Of a DNA stretch of 64,000 nucleotides, positions 12,481 through 23,724 are shown one piece after another. Below the pieces are notes generated by a model. It was not told the origin of the DNA. It searched no databases and was given only the letters and a program-made list of their open reading frames with translations. The position numbers and the translations under genes were made by a program. This DNA comes from Paraconiothyrium sp. Pb-2020 (Eukaryota > Ascomycota > Dothideomycetes > Pleosporales > Didymosphaeriaceae). The DNA is taken from the NCBI GenBank assembly GCA_022419385.1, contig JAJUBI010000005.1:310001-374000 (forward strand), read 5' to 3'. Each line of letters opens with the position of its first letter. Positions within the stretch are counted from its first letter, which is position 1.

Positions 12481-14804
12481 ATGTCCGAGCCTCCACATCA
12501 GCGTCGGAGAAGACGGCCTGCTGTGTAAGTAGGCATGAACCTTCAGGCTTACCATTGCGCTAACCTAATCGGTCACAGCTCTTGTACCCTCTGTAGACAG
12601 CGGAAAATTCGCTGCAACCGAGAGACCCCTTGCAGTAATTGTATTCGGTCTCGAAATAATGCATGCGAGTATGAGACTTTGCCAGTGCTACCTCATCGCT
12701 CTCGAGAAAGCGATCGCGATGAGGCATCCAGTACCACATCCGCTACGGCCCCAAGTCTTGACTTAGATACGATGAGAAGCCGTATCACGATTCTCGAAAA
12801 TCAGCTGGAGAGTGCACTCAAAAGATCCATTGAACCTGCTCCAGTGGGACTATCTGTGGCGGAGACACCAGTATCCAGCATTGAAACAGCCGAAAGCCGT
12901 ATCGGAGGCACTTTCTACATTCATCACGGCGACCCTGCGCTCGGACAATCCCCCAATATGCATCGCAGCCTTACGCATAAAAAACGAATGTACGGTCAGA
13001 GCCACTGGATGAACTTGAGCGTAGTGTTGGTCAAGGATATTGCCCAGATGATCGACCGGCAAACAAAAGACCCTACCAAGATGGAATTCTCCGAGAAGGT
13101 CTTCACGGGCATGCAAAAGTGCAAGCGAACAGCGAGACTGGTCAAAAGGCAGCGGGAACCGCCATGGCCTTGTCCACCAACACCGGAGCTGCCCCCAAAG
13201 AACATCGCAGATGATCTTGTAGACTGTTACCTCCGAACCTACGAGAGCGTATATCGAATCCTTCATGTACCTTCTTTCAAGAGAACTTATGAGACCATTT
13301 GGGTAATTGAGTCCGAACCCGACTCCGTTTTTTTGATCCAATTGAAGCTGGTACTGGCGATCGGCGCCACGGTCTACAACAACAATTTTACACTTCGTCC
13401 CTCTGCTATGCGGTGGGTCCACGAAGCGGAGACCTACCTTACCAATCCTCATCTAAAACATCGACTGAATATACAATACATACAGATATATTGTCTCCAG
13501 CTCATTGCGAGACAAACCGCTGCTGTGGGCGAAGACATGGTGTTTATAATCACAGGCAACCTGTTACGGTCAGCTATGTACCTGGGGCTGCACAGAGATC
13601 CGGCCCACATGCCAGCCGGAACAATCTTCTCCAATGAAATGCATCGACGCCTTTGGAGTACCATCACCGAGCTTTGTTTACAAGCCAGCATCTACGCAGG
13701 TTGCCCACCTCTTTTGAGTCAAGATGATTATGACACCCAGCCACCCGGAAACTTTGATGACGACCAGCTTGAAAACGGTGAAGCCATTGCGAGACCAGAA
13801 ACATGTTTCACACAATCATCTATATCTATATTATTACAGAAAACCTTCCCTGCTCGGCTTGCAATCGCCAGATTTCTGAATAACTTCACGTCTAGTGGCA
13901 CGTACGAACAGACTCTCAAACTCGACAAGGATTTGCGTACAGCATACAAAACATTACGAGAGACTCTAAGAGCATTCAACCCCAATCACGGCAACATGCC
14001 ATCGGACTTTCAGATACGCCTAGTAGATACTACTATGAACCGCTATCTGTGCGCCGTCCACGCGCCTTTTTTCAAGCCTGCATTGAACGACGCGAAGTAT
14101 GCATACTCCAGGAAAGCGGTCTTCGACACAGCCTTGAAGATGTGGTACGCAACATACCCTATCACGGACAATTTCGGCACGCCATTGTCTGATAGTACAA
14201 CACCCCCATTGAGAGATGATTTCCAGCGCATGGTCACCTGCGGTCACGGGTTCTTGCGCTCAGCAACGATTCTGTCAATCCTGATGATTGCAATCGAGAT
14301 GAGAACGCAGTTCCAAGAGGATGACGGTCTCAGCCCAACACCACTACGGCGAGACTTATTTGCCATCTTGGAAGAAGCCAAAGCATGGTCGATATGGTGC
14401 ATGGAGGCCGGCGAGACAAACGTCAAGGGACATGTTTTCGTCTGCCTCATGGATGCATACACGCAAGGGCTTGCAAAGGGCCTGGATAAAGACGAGATTG
14501 CGAAGTCGCTTGTGGTGGCCGCAGATGGCGCTTTGCAGCGTGGACAGGCGTTGCTAGAAAAAATGATGGAGAATGAAGTACCGGAGCAAAATGCAGGCAG
14601 CCTGGGCGACTTGTCCCTAGATGATCTTACGCCAGAAATGCTTGCGGACTGGCAATCTATAGTGAGTTGCACGGTTTGCGCAGATTTATTACATGGCCCT
14701 AATCCGTGAAGCAGATGCCGACCGGCATAAACGATCCGTACAGCAACGACATGATGAACTGGGCGTTCGATCAAGCAGAAGTGCAGAACACGTTCCTGTT
14801 CTGA
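12481..14804 (+). CDS. Zn2Cys6 transcription factor with fungal-specific regulatory domain
   Basis: Three exons (12481-12524, 12579-14661, 14715-14804) give 738 residues. The tiny first exon encodes an arginine-rich leader, and the zinc cluster starts right after the intron with C17, C20, C27, C33, C36 and C44. A leucine/heptad stretch after the cluster (MRSRITILENQLESALK) is a likely dimerisation coil. The central domain shows the fungal-specific factor signature near GNLLRSAMYLGLHRDP followed by RRLWSTITELCLQ. The final exon adds an aromatic/acidic tail (DMMNWAFDQ), a plausible activation motif. I chose the start at 12481 because it places basic residues directly before the zinc cluster; the alternative long frame starting inside the intron lacks a sensible N-terminus. 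Confidence 0.9.
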
Positions 14805-15087
14805 GTGTTCAAACCCATCGAGAAAACTTTTAATATTGAACAAAAAGATCCTGAGGATGGCAGGTAGACATCGGATGTCGGGTCGCGTGCCCTTTCCGTG
14901 CCGATCCGAAAGTGATAAAACGCAGCTGATCCGGCTCACGACCCATCCATACCAAAATCATTCCAAATCACGACGGATCTGACAGATAAAGGTGTGCCGA
15001 AGTCAAAAATGTATGAAGTCACGCTGAAAAAATCTCATCCTCCGCTTTCCCACGATCCCCCACAGATCTGGCCATCCCAACCTTGAC

Positions 15088-15942
15088 ATGGCATTCTCAA
15101 GACTAGAACGCATCAAGCTGCAACCCGAGATCAACATCAACGCAGTAATCCGCCAGCCACACAATCTCGACAAAACGCAAGGGAAGCCTACAATCGTGTT
15201 CCTCCATTTCTGGGGTGGCTCCGCTCGCACCTGGTCACTTGTAACTCCACTCATCTCGACAAAATACCAGACTGTCGCTCTTGACTTCCGAGGCTGGGGT
15301 AATTCAACCGGTCCCAATAACGCCGAAGCATACTCAATCACTGCACTAGCCGAAGATGTCGAAGCAATCATCAGGGAGCTGCCTCTCGAGAAAGTCGTGC
15401 TAGTCGGCTTGTCAATGGGTGCTAAGGTCGCCCAGCTTATAGCATCACGGTTGTGTTCGAACGCGGGAGGCCCTACCCAAATAACGGCGTTGCTCGGTTT
15501 GATACTCATAAGCCCTGCGCCATCGACACCACTTCAGCTCCCGCCTGAGATGCGTGAGCAGCAGCTACATGCGTATGACAATCAGGAATCGGCGACCTTC
15601 GTAGCGAAGAATGTGTTAACGGCGTCGTTCCAAGACACGGACCTGCCGGAGTTTGTGGTCGGCGATATGACTAAAGGGAACAAGTGGGCTCGTGAAGCGT
15701 GGCCTGCGTATGCGATGGGGGAGGACGTATCTTGGGGGGTCGGTAGGATTAAAGTACCTGTACTGGTGTTGGCTGCTGAAAAGGATCTCGTAGAGCCGGT
15801 TGAAAGAGTTCAGGAGGAGGTATGTCATCGTATACCAGGGGCGCAACTACGGATTCTTCCTGGCTCAGGGCATCTTTCGCCCTTGGACGTACCGGGAGCT
15901 GTGGCAGACAATGTCATACAATTTTTGGACGCATTAGGATGA
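15088..15942 (+). CDS. Alpha/beta-hydrolase
   Basis: A single exon of 284 residues with the full alpha/beta-hydrolase layout. The oxyanion segment FLHFWGGSARTW lies near residue 35. The nucleophile elbow GLSMG lies near residues 106-110 (catalytic Ser). The acid is probably in EKDLVEP near residue 231, and the catalytic His in SGHLSPLDVP near residue 262. DFRGWGNSTGP near residue 70 is typical of the haloperoxidase/epoxide hydrolase-like branch. No signal peptide or lid insertion was seen. The substrate is unknown. It is the last gene of the co-oriented 5.7-16 kb block. Confidence 0.9.
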   Translation: MAFSRLERIKLQPEININAVIRQPHNLDKTQGKPTIVFLHFWGGSARTWSLVTPLISTKYQTVALDFRGWGNSTGPNNAEAYSITALAEDVEAIIRELPLEKVVLVGLSMGAKVAQLIASRLCSNAGGPTQITALLGLILISPAPSTPLQLPPEMREQQLHAYDNQESATFVAKNVLTASFQDTDLPEFVVGDMTKGNKWAREAWPAYAMGEDVSWGVGRIKVPVLVLAAEKDLVEPVERVQEEVCHRIPGAQLRILPGSGHLSPLDVPGAVADNVIQFLDALG

Positions 15943-16610
15943 GCTGCGTGGCCAGTCATTCATAGCTTTCTGTACTACCATAAACATCTTCATAGACCGA
16001 TTGAGCTAGATGGGGTATCACGAATCAACAGCTTAAATTCAAATTCTAAGCCCACTTTGTCCTCCAATCGACTTTCCAACTCGGTCGCTTGCAAGTAGCT
16101 CAACCGGTATATACAAGAATTTATGGTATCATATGATGACTCTTAGCCTTCAAACAGCGGCTCTTCTCTCTCAGCTCGAGCCGGTAATGTTACTTAAGAT
16201 TTGGTGTGTGGAGGACAGAATTGAGAAGGCAGTTCTGTACAGTCGAAAACAACGTGGCTAGCTTTTGAGCAAGGCAAAGGCTAGATGATATACATTTTCA
16301 TCTACATATGTATCACTTGAGGCCAACACTTCTGGGTTTCAAGAGATCACGTGGTGCATAGCGATTAGACGTCGATTCTGAAGTCTGACTTCCCGAGCCA
16401 TGCTCAAGTCGCCACCCCGTGACTGAGGGTGCGGTCTATGGTTGCACGGGTAGGATGTTATTCGTAACGTACACTTGAGCGCCTGCAGACTCCACGAAAT
16501 AGATCTTGGTATCACCAGTGCGGGATGCAGCTGATCCATAGTCTCGGTGGGTTTACGAGCGAGCTGCACATTTTGTGACATGCATTTGCGAGTCATGATC
16601 GATTCCGGCA

Positions 16611-16736
16611 GTGATCTTGCGAGTGTGTGGGATGGTCTGCCGCACCCAAGGGGTGATCTTGCGCGTCTGTAGGATAGTCCAGCACACCCAAGAGGTGATC
16701 ATGTACGTCTGTACAATCACTCTGTGCATCCATATG
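16611..16736. repeat. 42-bp minisatellite, three units
   Basis: Three head-to-tail units starting at 16611, 16653 and 16695, each opening with gtgatc and sharing a c(g/a)cacccaag core near the end of units 1 and 2. Units 1 and 2 are clearly related and unit 3 is more diverged. The period is a multiple of three, and a minus-strand frame reads through it as a repeated 14-residue block. Confidence 0.8.
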
Positions 16737-17560
16737 CATTTGCACTGCACATTGCCTTTTCGGTCCCAATGCGCAGGTTCCCATGCAGACCCATGTACAG
16801 GCTGACCCATAGCTCCTTGTGGCTGGGTTAGCGCAATTTGCCTTCTTTAGGGCAACAAACCAAGATTGAGAATTGCCGAGCTACGGTACGGCTGGAAGGA
16901 ACATGAGGCTCTGCGACGGAAACGGAATGTGGAAATAGCCGAGCTATAAAATCGATGATGTTGATCCATGGGCGTGTGTCATCAATAGAGGTTATCATGA
17001 TTCACGCGTGGGGCGCTATTTCGTTGCCTCGTAAGGGCAAACCAAGCTGTCCGGCTTATAACCATGGAGATGATGGAGGGATGTTGTGTTTTAGGCATCC
17101 AACATCCGAAGGATTCTGCGACAATCTCATCCTTCCACATAGATCAAAGAATAGACTGAACGGGACATCGATCAACAGTTGAAGTGACTGCGTACTCGTT
17201 CGTCTCCTGCTTCAGCCCGCTCAACCATTTGCGTCAGATGTCTACGAGGCTTGAACATCGCGCAGAAGATGGTCACCCACTCACTTTTACGCTATACGCG
17301 GCCCGTCGGAGTTTACCCAATGGAGTCGGTGTGCCATACAAGTTCCCGAGTCCTCGGGTTTGGTGATGATCGCCGATTCATGCTCACGCCTCGAAAGTCC
17401 TACACTGCAATGACGCGCGTGATTCGTTGCCTTATCGTGATTGGTTCGGATTGATTGCAGACGGAGTGGTGCATCCCGCACGTGTGTAGAGTCGCGGATT
17501 CAGGCTCAGATATGGGTTGTGAAAAGATCAGCCAAACATTACTGGAACACAAGGCTGGCG

Positions 17561-17700
17561 ACAAGTTTGTTTTTTCGAGCGGCCCGAGTGAGTATCAGGG
17601 CCGGGCCGATGTACGAGGTGGAAGAGAGGGAAAAGACAGTAGTTGTGCGACCGACAAGATTGTTTTTAGAGCGGCCCGAGTGAACGTCATCACCGATATA
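17561..17700. repeat. Diverged direct duplication, spacing about 92 bp
   Basis: The string acaag followed by a T-rich run and then gagcggcccgagtga occurs at about 17561-17590 and again at about 17654-17682. The downstream sequence (cgatgtacgaggtg versus cgatatatgaggcg) also matches loosely. It looks like an old tandem duplication of a roughly 92-bp segment. Confidence 0.6.
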
Positions 17701-19294
17701 TGAGGCGTAAGTGGGCAAGGGATATTCCTTGTACGACTATTTCAAAAACAGCCTTTACCATCACCCCTGTAGTTGCATGTGAGATGCCTATCATAGGAAT
17801 GTATCCCCGCAGCTAGCCCACATGTAGAAGAGGTTCTATAGCCCACGAATGTACGTGAGTCATAATACAGACACAAGGTGTTACTCAACTTCTGTCCCGG
17901 AACACGAAAGTACCGTGGAAGTGGTGCAGAAGCACAACGTGTAACCTTACCATGGGAGCTACGGCTGCACGATATTCTTTTGTGCATCGAAGTGGGTCGC
18001 CGTTTCTGATCGACCGGGATGCATCGCGCGGTGCGGGAAGGGCACGGTGCCAGGGACCGGCCGGTGGAACTGAAGGACGATGACAAAGGCGCAGGGTAGT
18101 ATGCTCAACATTCCGACGAGAGAATGCCAACTTTGCAGAATCCTAATCATCGGGAGCATCTGGACGCGCTGGCGCATCGAAAGGCAGCAGCCAGTGCTCC
18201 GAGCCAGCAGGTGGACCAAACCACGTCGAATAGGTAGTCAATATCACACATGCGGCACAGGGCGTCTTACCTACTGTTTGGTCCGACTTGCCTGCTCGAT
18301 TTTACGGCGTCGTATGATTTAACTGCGCTCAGCTCCGACTTCTTTGCTTGACTGTCGCATGTTTTGCCTTTTCGTACACGATAAGGGCCGCTACATCAAA
18401 AACAAATCATCTGACGGCACGCGTCGGAATCTGACAGGCTACAAGACAAGAGCTGAGCCTGTTTGCGTCGTGTCGCAGGAGAATGCCGTATTGCGGGATC
18501 ACTGGGCACTGGAAATTGCCTTCTTGCCTGACTGGCTCCCGCCAATAAAAGGTGCGAGCGGCAGTTGCATTATGTGCTGATCCGAGCATACATCTGCCTG
18601 GTTGATTGGTGTCTCATTGTTTGCGTTTTCCGTGCCGTGCAAGGCTGAACCTTACGATTCGCGAATGACAAGGGTCACTCCGAACGAATGACAATTGGTG
18701 AAATTCCGAGCTTTTGTTCAATAAGCAACGATCGTCAACGAAAACTAGGAATCGAGGACCAAGTAAGCGATGACATGCATTCAGTCACTTAAGGTGATGC
18801 ATCGACAACAGAACTTGGTAGTGTGCGTGGTGAGAAGGTAGGACGATGAGCCCTCGGTGACACGAGCTGGACAGCGTGATCGCCATCAATTGCCTGACAA
18901 GCGGTCACGAAGAGGGCACTGCAAGAGTCCCGATAGACTGCCTCACTCGGTCTGAGCGCAAAGTGAGTTGGACCTCAGTGGAGATGTATTCTCAAAATGA
19001 AAAGTATCAGAGTTCTTAAAACCTATGTATCTACCTTTTATCAATGCCCAGTCAAGATCTAGAGCTTATTATTCGATATTAAGCCGCGATAGCGGCTTGG
19101 TTCTTTTGGCCTCATCAAGTCCACCTCTAGAAAACGTCCCAGAACGAGTCAGGCCCCAGCCATGGCTGTAAGGTCAGATTCCTTACTTGCCATAGCACCA
19201 GAGTAACTGCTAATACACATCATTGAGCGTTGTGTTATCCTAATGAGTAGACTCAAGGAAATTCCACATACAATGTTGTAAGAAAGAGCTTGAA

Positions 19295-20850
19295 TCAACA
19301 TGTAATCTCTCTTGAGCGGAATTGACGAAACATGTACAATTTACTACCCGTATCTGTAGTCTTACGTCGATCAGATATAGCTGGCGTGCTCCAGCTCCGA
19401 CGGTGGACAAAGGGTCTTGAATATGTTCGGTCCGATAGATCTGAGGAGCCTCCTGATGTCCGTAGGTCATTCGAAGATAAGCGTAGCATTGCTGAGTCCG
19501 AACGATTGCCTGCTGTGTCGTTCCTTGTGCCACCGAGCGAAGAGTTTCCTGATTGTCTTGGATAGGTTTGAGGGTTGGAGAGATGTTTGTGCAATGTAGA
19601 GACGGGATGACTTTGTAGTGAGACCAGTAATGTTGGTCGAGTATCAACATCAGATGTCGCTGGAACCTGCGTAGACTCAATGTTACCACTGCTCGCGGAA
19701 GAAGAATCGGATCGGTGGTCGACCTCCACTTCGAAATCCTGACCGCCACCTGACGAGGAATCCGTTGCTTGGGAGAACCAGTATCGCTCGGACCATTCGT
19801 CCAATGAGTCCCTATGCGAGGTCGGTATTCCCTTTTCCTCAAGATAATTGATGTATAATGCTCGCTCCATTGGATTGGCCTTAACGTAGTTCAGTATCCA
19901 TTCATCAGGCTTTCGCCGACTAGTATCGATTTCGATGCCAGTCGCTTCCAATCTTGTTTGACGTAGGCGCTGGACTTCAACTTCCTTTTCCGTCATGTTT
20001 GTCAATAGAGCGCTATACCGCTCGAAGAACTCTTGGGAGAGAACTCGATGTACAGACGCTTCAGCATGAGTTTTGTGTTTCTCAAATTCAAGTTCTAACA
20101 GATTAGACTGTTGCGGGCGTAATGAGTCGAACTCCTTTTTAAGCTTGTCTAGCTCTACTAGCGCCAATTGATACGGATCCTTCATGTCCGGTATCTTCGC
20201 GTTAAACTTGGTGGGATGACGAGTTCCGGTAACTGCGGTGGTAATATACGAGATGAGGGTTGTGGTGGAGGCGGAGGAGCATTATGGACGAGAACATTCT
20301 TACTTCCTTGGAGAACCGGTTCCGGAGGGGGTGGGGGACGCAACGCCGTAGTACTGTCTTGTCTTGGTAATCGCGGATCCATGTGGGCAAATAAATCCGG
20401 AAGCTGTTATTGATACAGCATTCTTTCGTTCTCCATGAACCTCCATTCAGAGCCTCCGAGAGTTCGCTCAGCTTCGAGGTAATCATCCTCAACCGAACCC
20501 AGTCGGTCCCTCTCCTGAATAACTCTTTCATATGCTTCTGTTATAGCCGGCGGGAATGTCCCTGCACTAGAATTATAGAAATCGCGCACGACAGTAAAGA
20601 ATTGTCCCTCAACGTTTCCTGTCACTATGCGTTGTGAGCGCACCGCTTCTCCGGCTGACCTGATCCTCGAGCGCTCAACAAGTAAATCCTGTCTTGCTTG
20701 CGACACATCTTCCTGAGCAACTGTGATCTCTTGTAATTTCCCCCGAACCTGTACACTGTTCAAGAACTCAACATCGGTAGCATTGTTCACCGCTCCATTA
20801 CTGTAGGTGGAAACATAGCCTGAATCGATCGGAGAGCCCCGTGCCTGCAT
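19295..20850 (-). CDS. Coiled-coil hypothetical protein interrupted by an in-frame TAA
   Basis: Reading 20850-20304 and 20232-19295 (intron with GTAAGA donor and CCGCAG acceptor) gives one continuous frame of 494 codons broken only by a TAA at 20409-20407. The N-terminal part is helical and charged (LQEITVAQEDVSQARQDLLV, ERVIQERDRLGSVEDDYLEA), typical of a coiled coil. After the stop the same frame continues with QLPDLFAHMDPRLP, a proline run (PPPPPEP), a second coiled coil (LALVELDKLKKEFDSL) and a serine-rich, probably disordered tail. I do not recognise a named domain. The stop could be real decay, an error, or the boundary between two genes (an ATG follows at 20382). No plausible intron removes it: the only in-phase candidate would delete conserved-looking coil sequence and use a poor donor. 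Confidence 0.65.
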
Positions 20851-21535
20851 AGCACAGTTCGTGGCGCATAAACACAGTTGCTGCGGCAGTGATGGTCATC
20901 ATCTACTGAGAAGATGAAGGGTAACTGTCTGGCAGCTCCACGAGAGACTTGCGACAGCACTGTTCAGGAAAAGCTTCGATGTTGGGGTGTAGCTCGGGAT
21001 CCGTACTAGCTTCAACCGATGCTACCGTCTCGTGCTAATGTCTCGTATACGTGGGTAAACACAACAGGTTCTAATATCAAGGCTGCATGCGTCTAAAGTA
21101 GATGATTCGGACGACAGGGGCCGATTCGCCCGAAAAACGAGCAAGGAGCCGAGGCGAGCTCGACACGACCAACGTAAGACGCATTGGAGGAATGCGGCAG
21201 CCCAGGATTCAGGCTTATCGGTAGCCCTGCTTGTGCCCATTGTCCGTGGGGTGATGGCGTGGCCTAGTTCCAGGGGGCTGGTTGCGGCACGAAGCGCACA
21301 GGCATCCCGCATTCCCTTTAATGCAGCCTATAACTTGGCGCAAGGATAGTCAGCCACATGCGCGACCAGGCGAGGTCACGCTCCATAGCTTCCTGCAGGC
21401 CTCTGCATGCTCCGCATGCGAAGTTGTAGAAGTATGCACCATAACCATGATCGCCCACACACCCTCAGATAGCTCTGTTAATATGGCAGCACTCGCAGAG
21501 CCGCATCGCTTGGTGGTAACGCGGCAAAAATAACT

Positions 21536-21542
21536 TATAAGC
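21536..21542 (+). promoter_or_regulatory. TATA-like element of the DUF6590 gene
   Basis: TATAAGC about 40 bases before the ATG at 21581. The roughly 730-bp region from 20851 is shared with the divergent coiled-coil gene. Confidence 0.35.
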
Positions 21543-21580
21543 GCCTGTTGCGATCGACTTCGGAGCAGAAGGTCGACAAA

Positions 21581-22922
21581 ATGTCTACAGGAAGTGATAC
21601 GGCCTGGGTGTGGGATGAGAACCGCCAGGACTATTACTACGTCACGTCTGATACTTTCGGTCAGTGCTCGAGGCCCATAAAGACGACAAATCTACTTCGA
21701 TAAACTAATTTTTGGTAGGCAATTATACCTATCATTATAGCAAAGAGCAAGCGCCCGCTACGCCCCAGCAATCCCAGCAAAGTTACACCCAGCCAGGAGT
21801 TGATCAGTATGATCCTGCTACGGCATACAGTTCACATGATCGAGCTGACTCTTTAAATACGCCAGAACCTGGTATGTATCCTAACGTAGATGCTAGATCG
21901 ATCTAACACCTAGTATCATAGTCCCGGATCACGTGAAGTTGCAACCATCCTTCATCGGAGGAACACCTGACAAGGGATCGACTGAAGGACTGGACCCCAG
22001 TACGTGTTCGGTACAAGGATCGAGTGGAAGTACTTACTTATGCAGGTTATAGAATAAGACCTGGCGCTGAAGCGTATAGCTTCTTTAAGGTTGGCAAGGT
22101 AAGATTTCACGATGTCTCTCTCTCTCTCAATTGTTGCTTGACTAATATTGGTGGGATCGTTACAGGTGTTCTCAATGCTCCATGTTCAAGCAGCCAGTGC
22201 AGAAAAGCTGTTCCCGATCAGTGACAACATTACGGTCATAAAGTACGGAGAGAGGGCCTTCTCCCAGATTCGAAGGTTCGTCATTGTTGACGTTCGGCGC
22301 GGATTTGTTTATGCCTGGTGAGTATGCTTCACCAAACAGAAACGCCCTGCTGAAAGTACCAATCAGTCCTATATTTACGTATACCAAACAAGGAACGCTT
22401 AAGAAGGGCTGCGTACCGTCCGAACACTCTGTTATATATCTTACTGGCACCACTCCAGTTATGTTTACGAGAGAATACGAGCGTGGTCTGGTGAAACAAC
22501 CAATCCGCGTTAACCCAGCGGTTGCCGGTCTTCAGATGGACACAGCGTCACGACTGCACTATGGAAAGGCGTACCCGATCGAGATGAACGTAAAGGTCAA
22601 AGATATTGGTAATGTCGACCGTGGAAGCCTCAGTCTTCTTCTCCAGTACTATCGAGAAGAAAACGGTTACCCCACTCAACCTATTCAAGACCAGTTTGCT
22701 CAGGGTCAGCAAACTCCAACACATTCTTCGTATCAAACATACCCTTCGCAAACGCAATCTCAGTATCTACAGGCTCAACCTCGGACTTATACACAACCCC
22801 ACCCTCAGTATTCACAGCCCCAGTCTCAGTATTCACAGGGTCACCAGGCTGAGCCTTATCCAGCGCAACCTTACCCGGCCCAAACATACCCGAGCCAAAA
22901 CTACCCAATGAACTACTACTAA
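21581..22922 (+). CDS. DUF6590-domain protein with Q/Y/P-rich tail
   Basis: Six exons (21581-21659, 21719-21871, 21922-21999, 22046-22098, 22166-22317, 22367-22922) give 356 residues. The N-terminus carries the aromatic motif WVWDENRQDYYYVTSD that commonly opens DUF6590 proteins. The domain runs from about residue 115 to 235: FFKVGKVFSMLHVQ, then RAFSQIRRFVIVDVRRGF, then a Cys at the exon junction, GTLKKGCVPSEHSVIYL and PIRVNP, matching the strand order of the family. After GSLSLLLQYY the rest is a low-complexity tail of Gln, Tyr, Pro and Ser repeats (SQPQSQYSQG). DUF6590 has no established biochemical role. No signal peptide is present. The tail may drive phase separation or act as a regulatory region (inference). 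Confidence 0.85.
22115..22128. repeat. (TC)n microsatellite inside an intron
   Basis: A TC dinucleotide run in the fourth intron of the DUF6590 gene, close to its GTAAGA donor. Confidence 0.85.
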
Positions 22923-23724
22923 TCGCGCAAGTTTCTATTGCTTATACGTTTTCCATTTTGCGGTATCTTACAATACGTTTCGTGGCCTTTTTCTGTGATC
23001 AAGTTTCTTTCTTTGTCGCGCTGTAGTCATCCAAAAGCGACGGTTCACTTTCCTTGCAGACGGTAAAGAGCGACTCTGTGACTACACAGGGTAATGAAAC
23101 ACTGAAGACATGATGAACGAAGACTAGCGCATGTGGCGGATGAAGGGTACAGATTGCTAAAGAGCGGAAGGTGGGGGGAAAGAATCACCACGCTAATTTC
23201 GGTTGTAAGCGGCGCGCGTCATCACAGTCACTTCCTCCTTCGATTTAGCACATGAACCAACACGTTTCTACAGGATCCGTTGAATCATCATTTGCATATC
23301 TACTATAATCGTGGTGTACAGAGTACTGGGATATAAGCAAACACGACCCAGACATAACCACAGGAAGGTATCGCACCAATGCTGCCACATGTATAACACC
23401 TCCCTACGACCTGCATCATGGAAGCCTGGAACATGTCAAGTTTTCGATCCGCTCCTGCGATCTTGTCTTTAGTTCCACAGGGCGATGAAGGGCATGATGG
23501 CGCTCTACAGAGGTTGGTCATTGGTCGACGCTGCTGCATGCTTGATACGTCACTGGTCACACTAGCCACAACTTCGCGTGAACAGCCCAGAAAGAATCAC
23601 CTCGACTTCTAAACAAGATCACACGTCCCTTATCTGGGCGCTTTATGATCTGCCCTTTGCTGCCTACTTGGGAACCGTACAAATTCCTTGCACCAACTTT
23701 CTTAATCAATTCCAAGAACCCATC
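22923..23724. other. Intergenic spacer
   Basis: About 800 bases with no supported gene. It holds the 3' flank of the DUF6590 gene and the promoter of the next membrane protein. Short frames on both strands are not convincing. Confidence 0.5.

Larger units (their letters stand above)
15943..19294. other. Gene-poor interval with diverged repeats
   Basis: More than 3.3 kb without a supportable gene. Open frames are short, occur on both strands and show no family resemblance. The interval contains a 42-bp tandem repeat and a diverged direct duplication, listed separately. It may be a degraded mobile element or a lost gene, but no transposase, reverse transcriptase or terminal repeat was recognised. 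Confidence 0.5.

Noticed and set aside
12850..13452. 200-codon minus-strand frame
   Set aside because: It lies fully antisense to the second Zn2Cys6 gene, which has a clear domain structure.
14244..14939. 231-codon minus-strand frame
   Set aside because: Antisense shadow of the same Zn2Cys6 gene, extending past its stop without any domain.
5668..15942. Full secondary-metabolite gene cluster
   Set aside because: No polyketide synthase, NRPS, terpene cyclase, DMATS, P450 or dedicated exporter is present, so only a weaker co-oriented block is reported.
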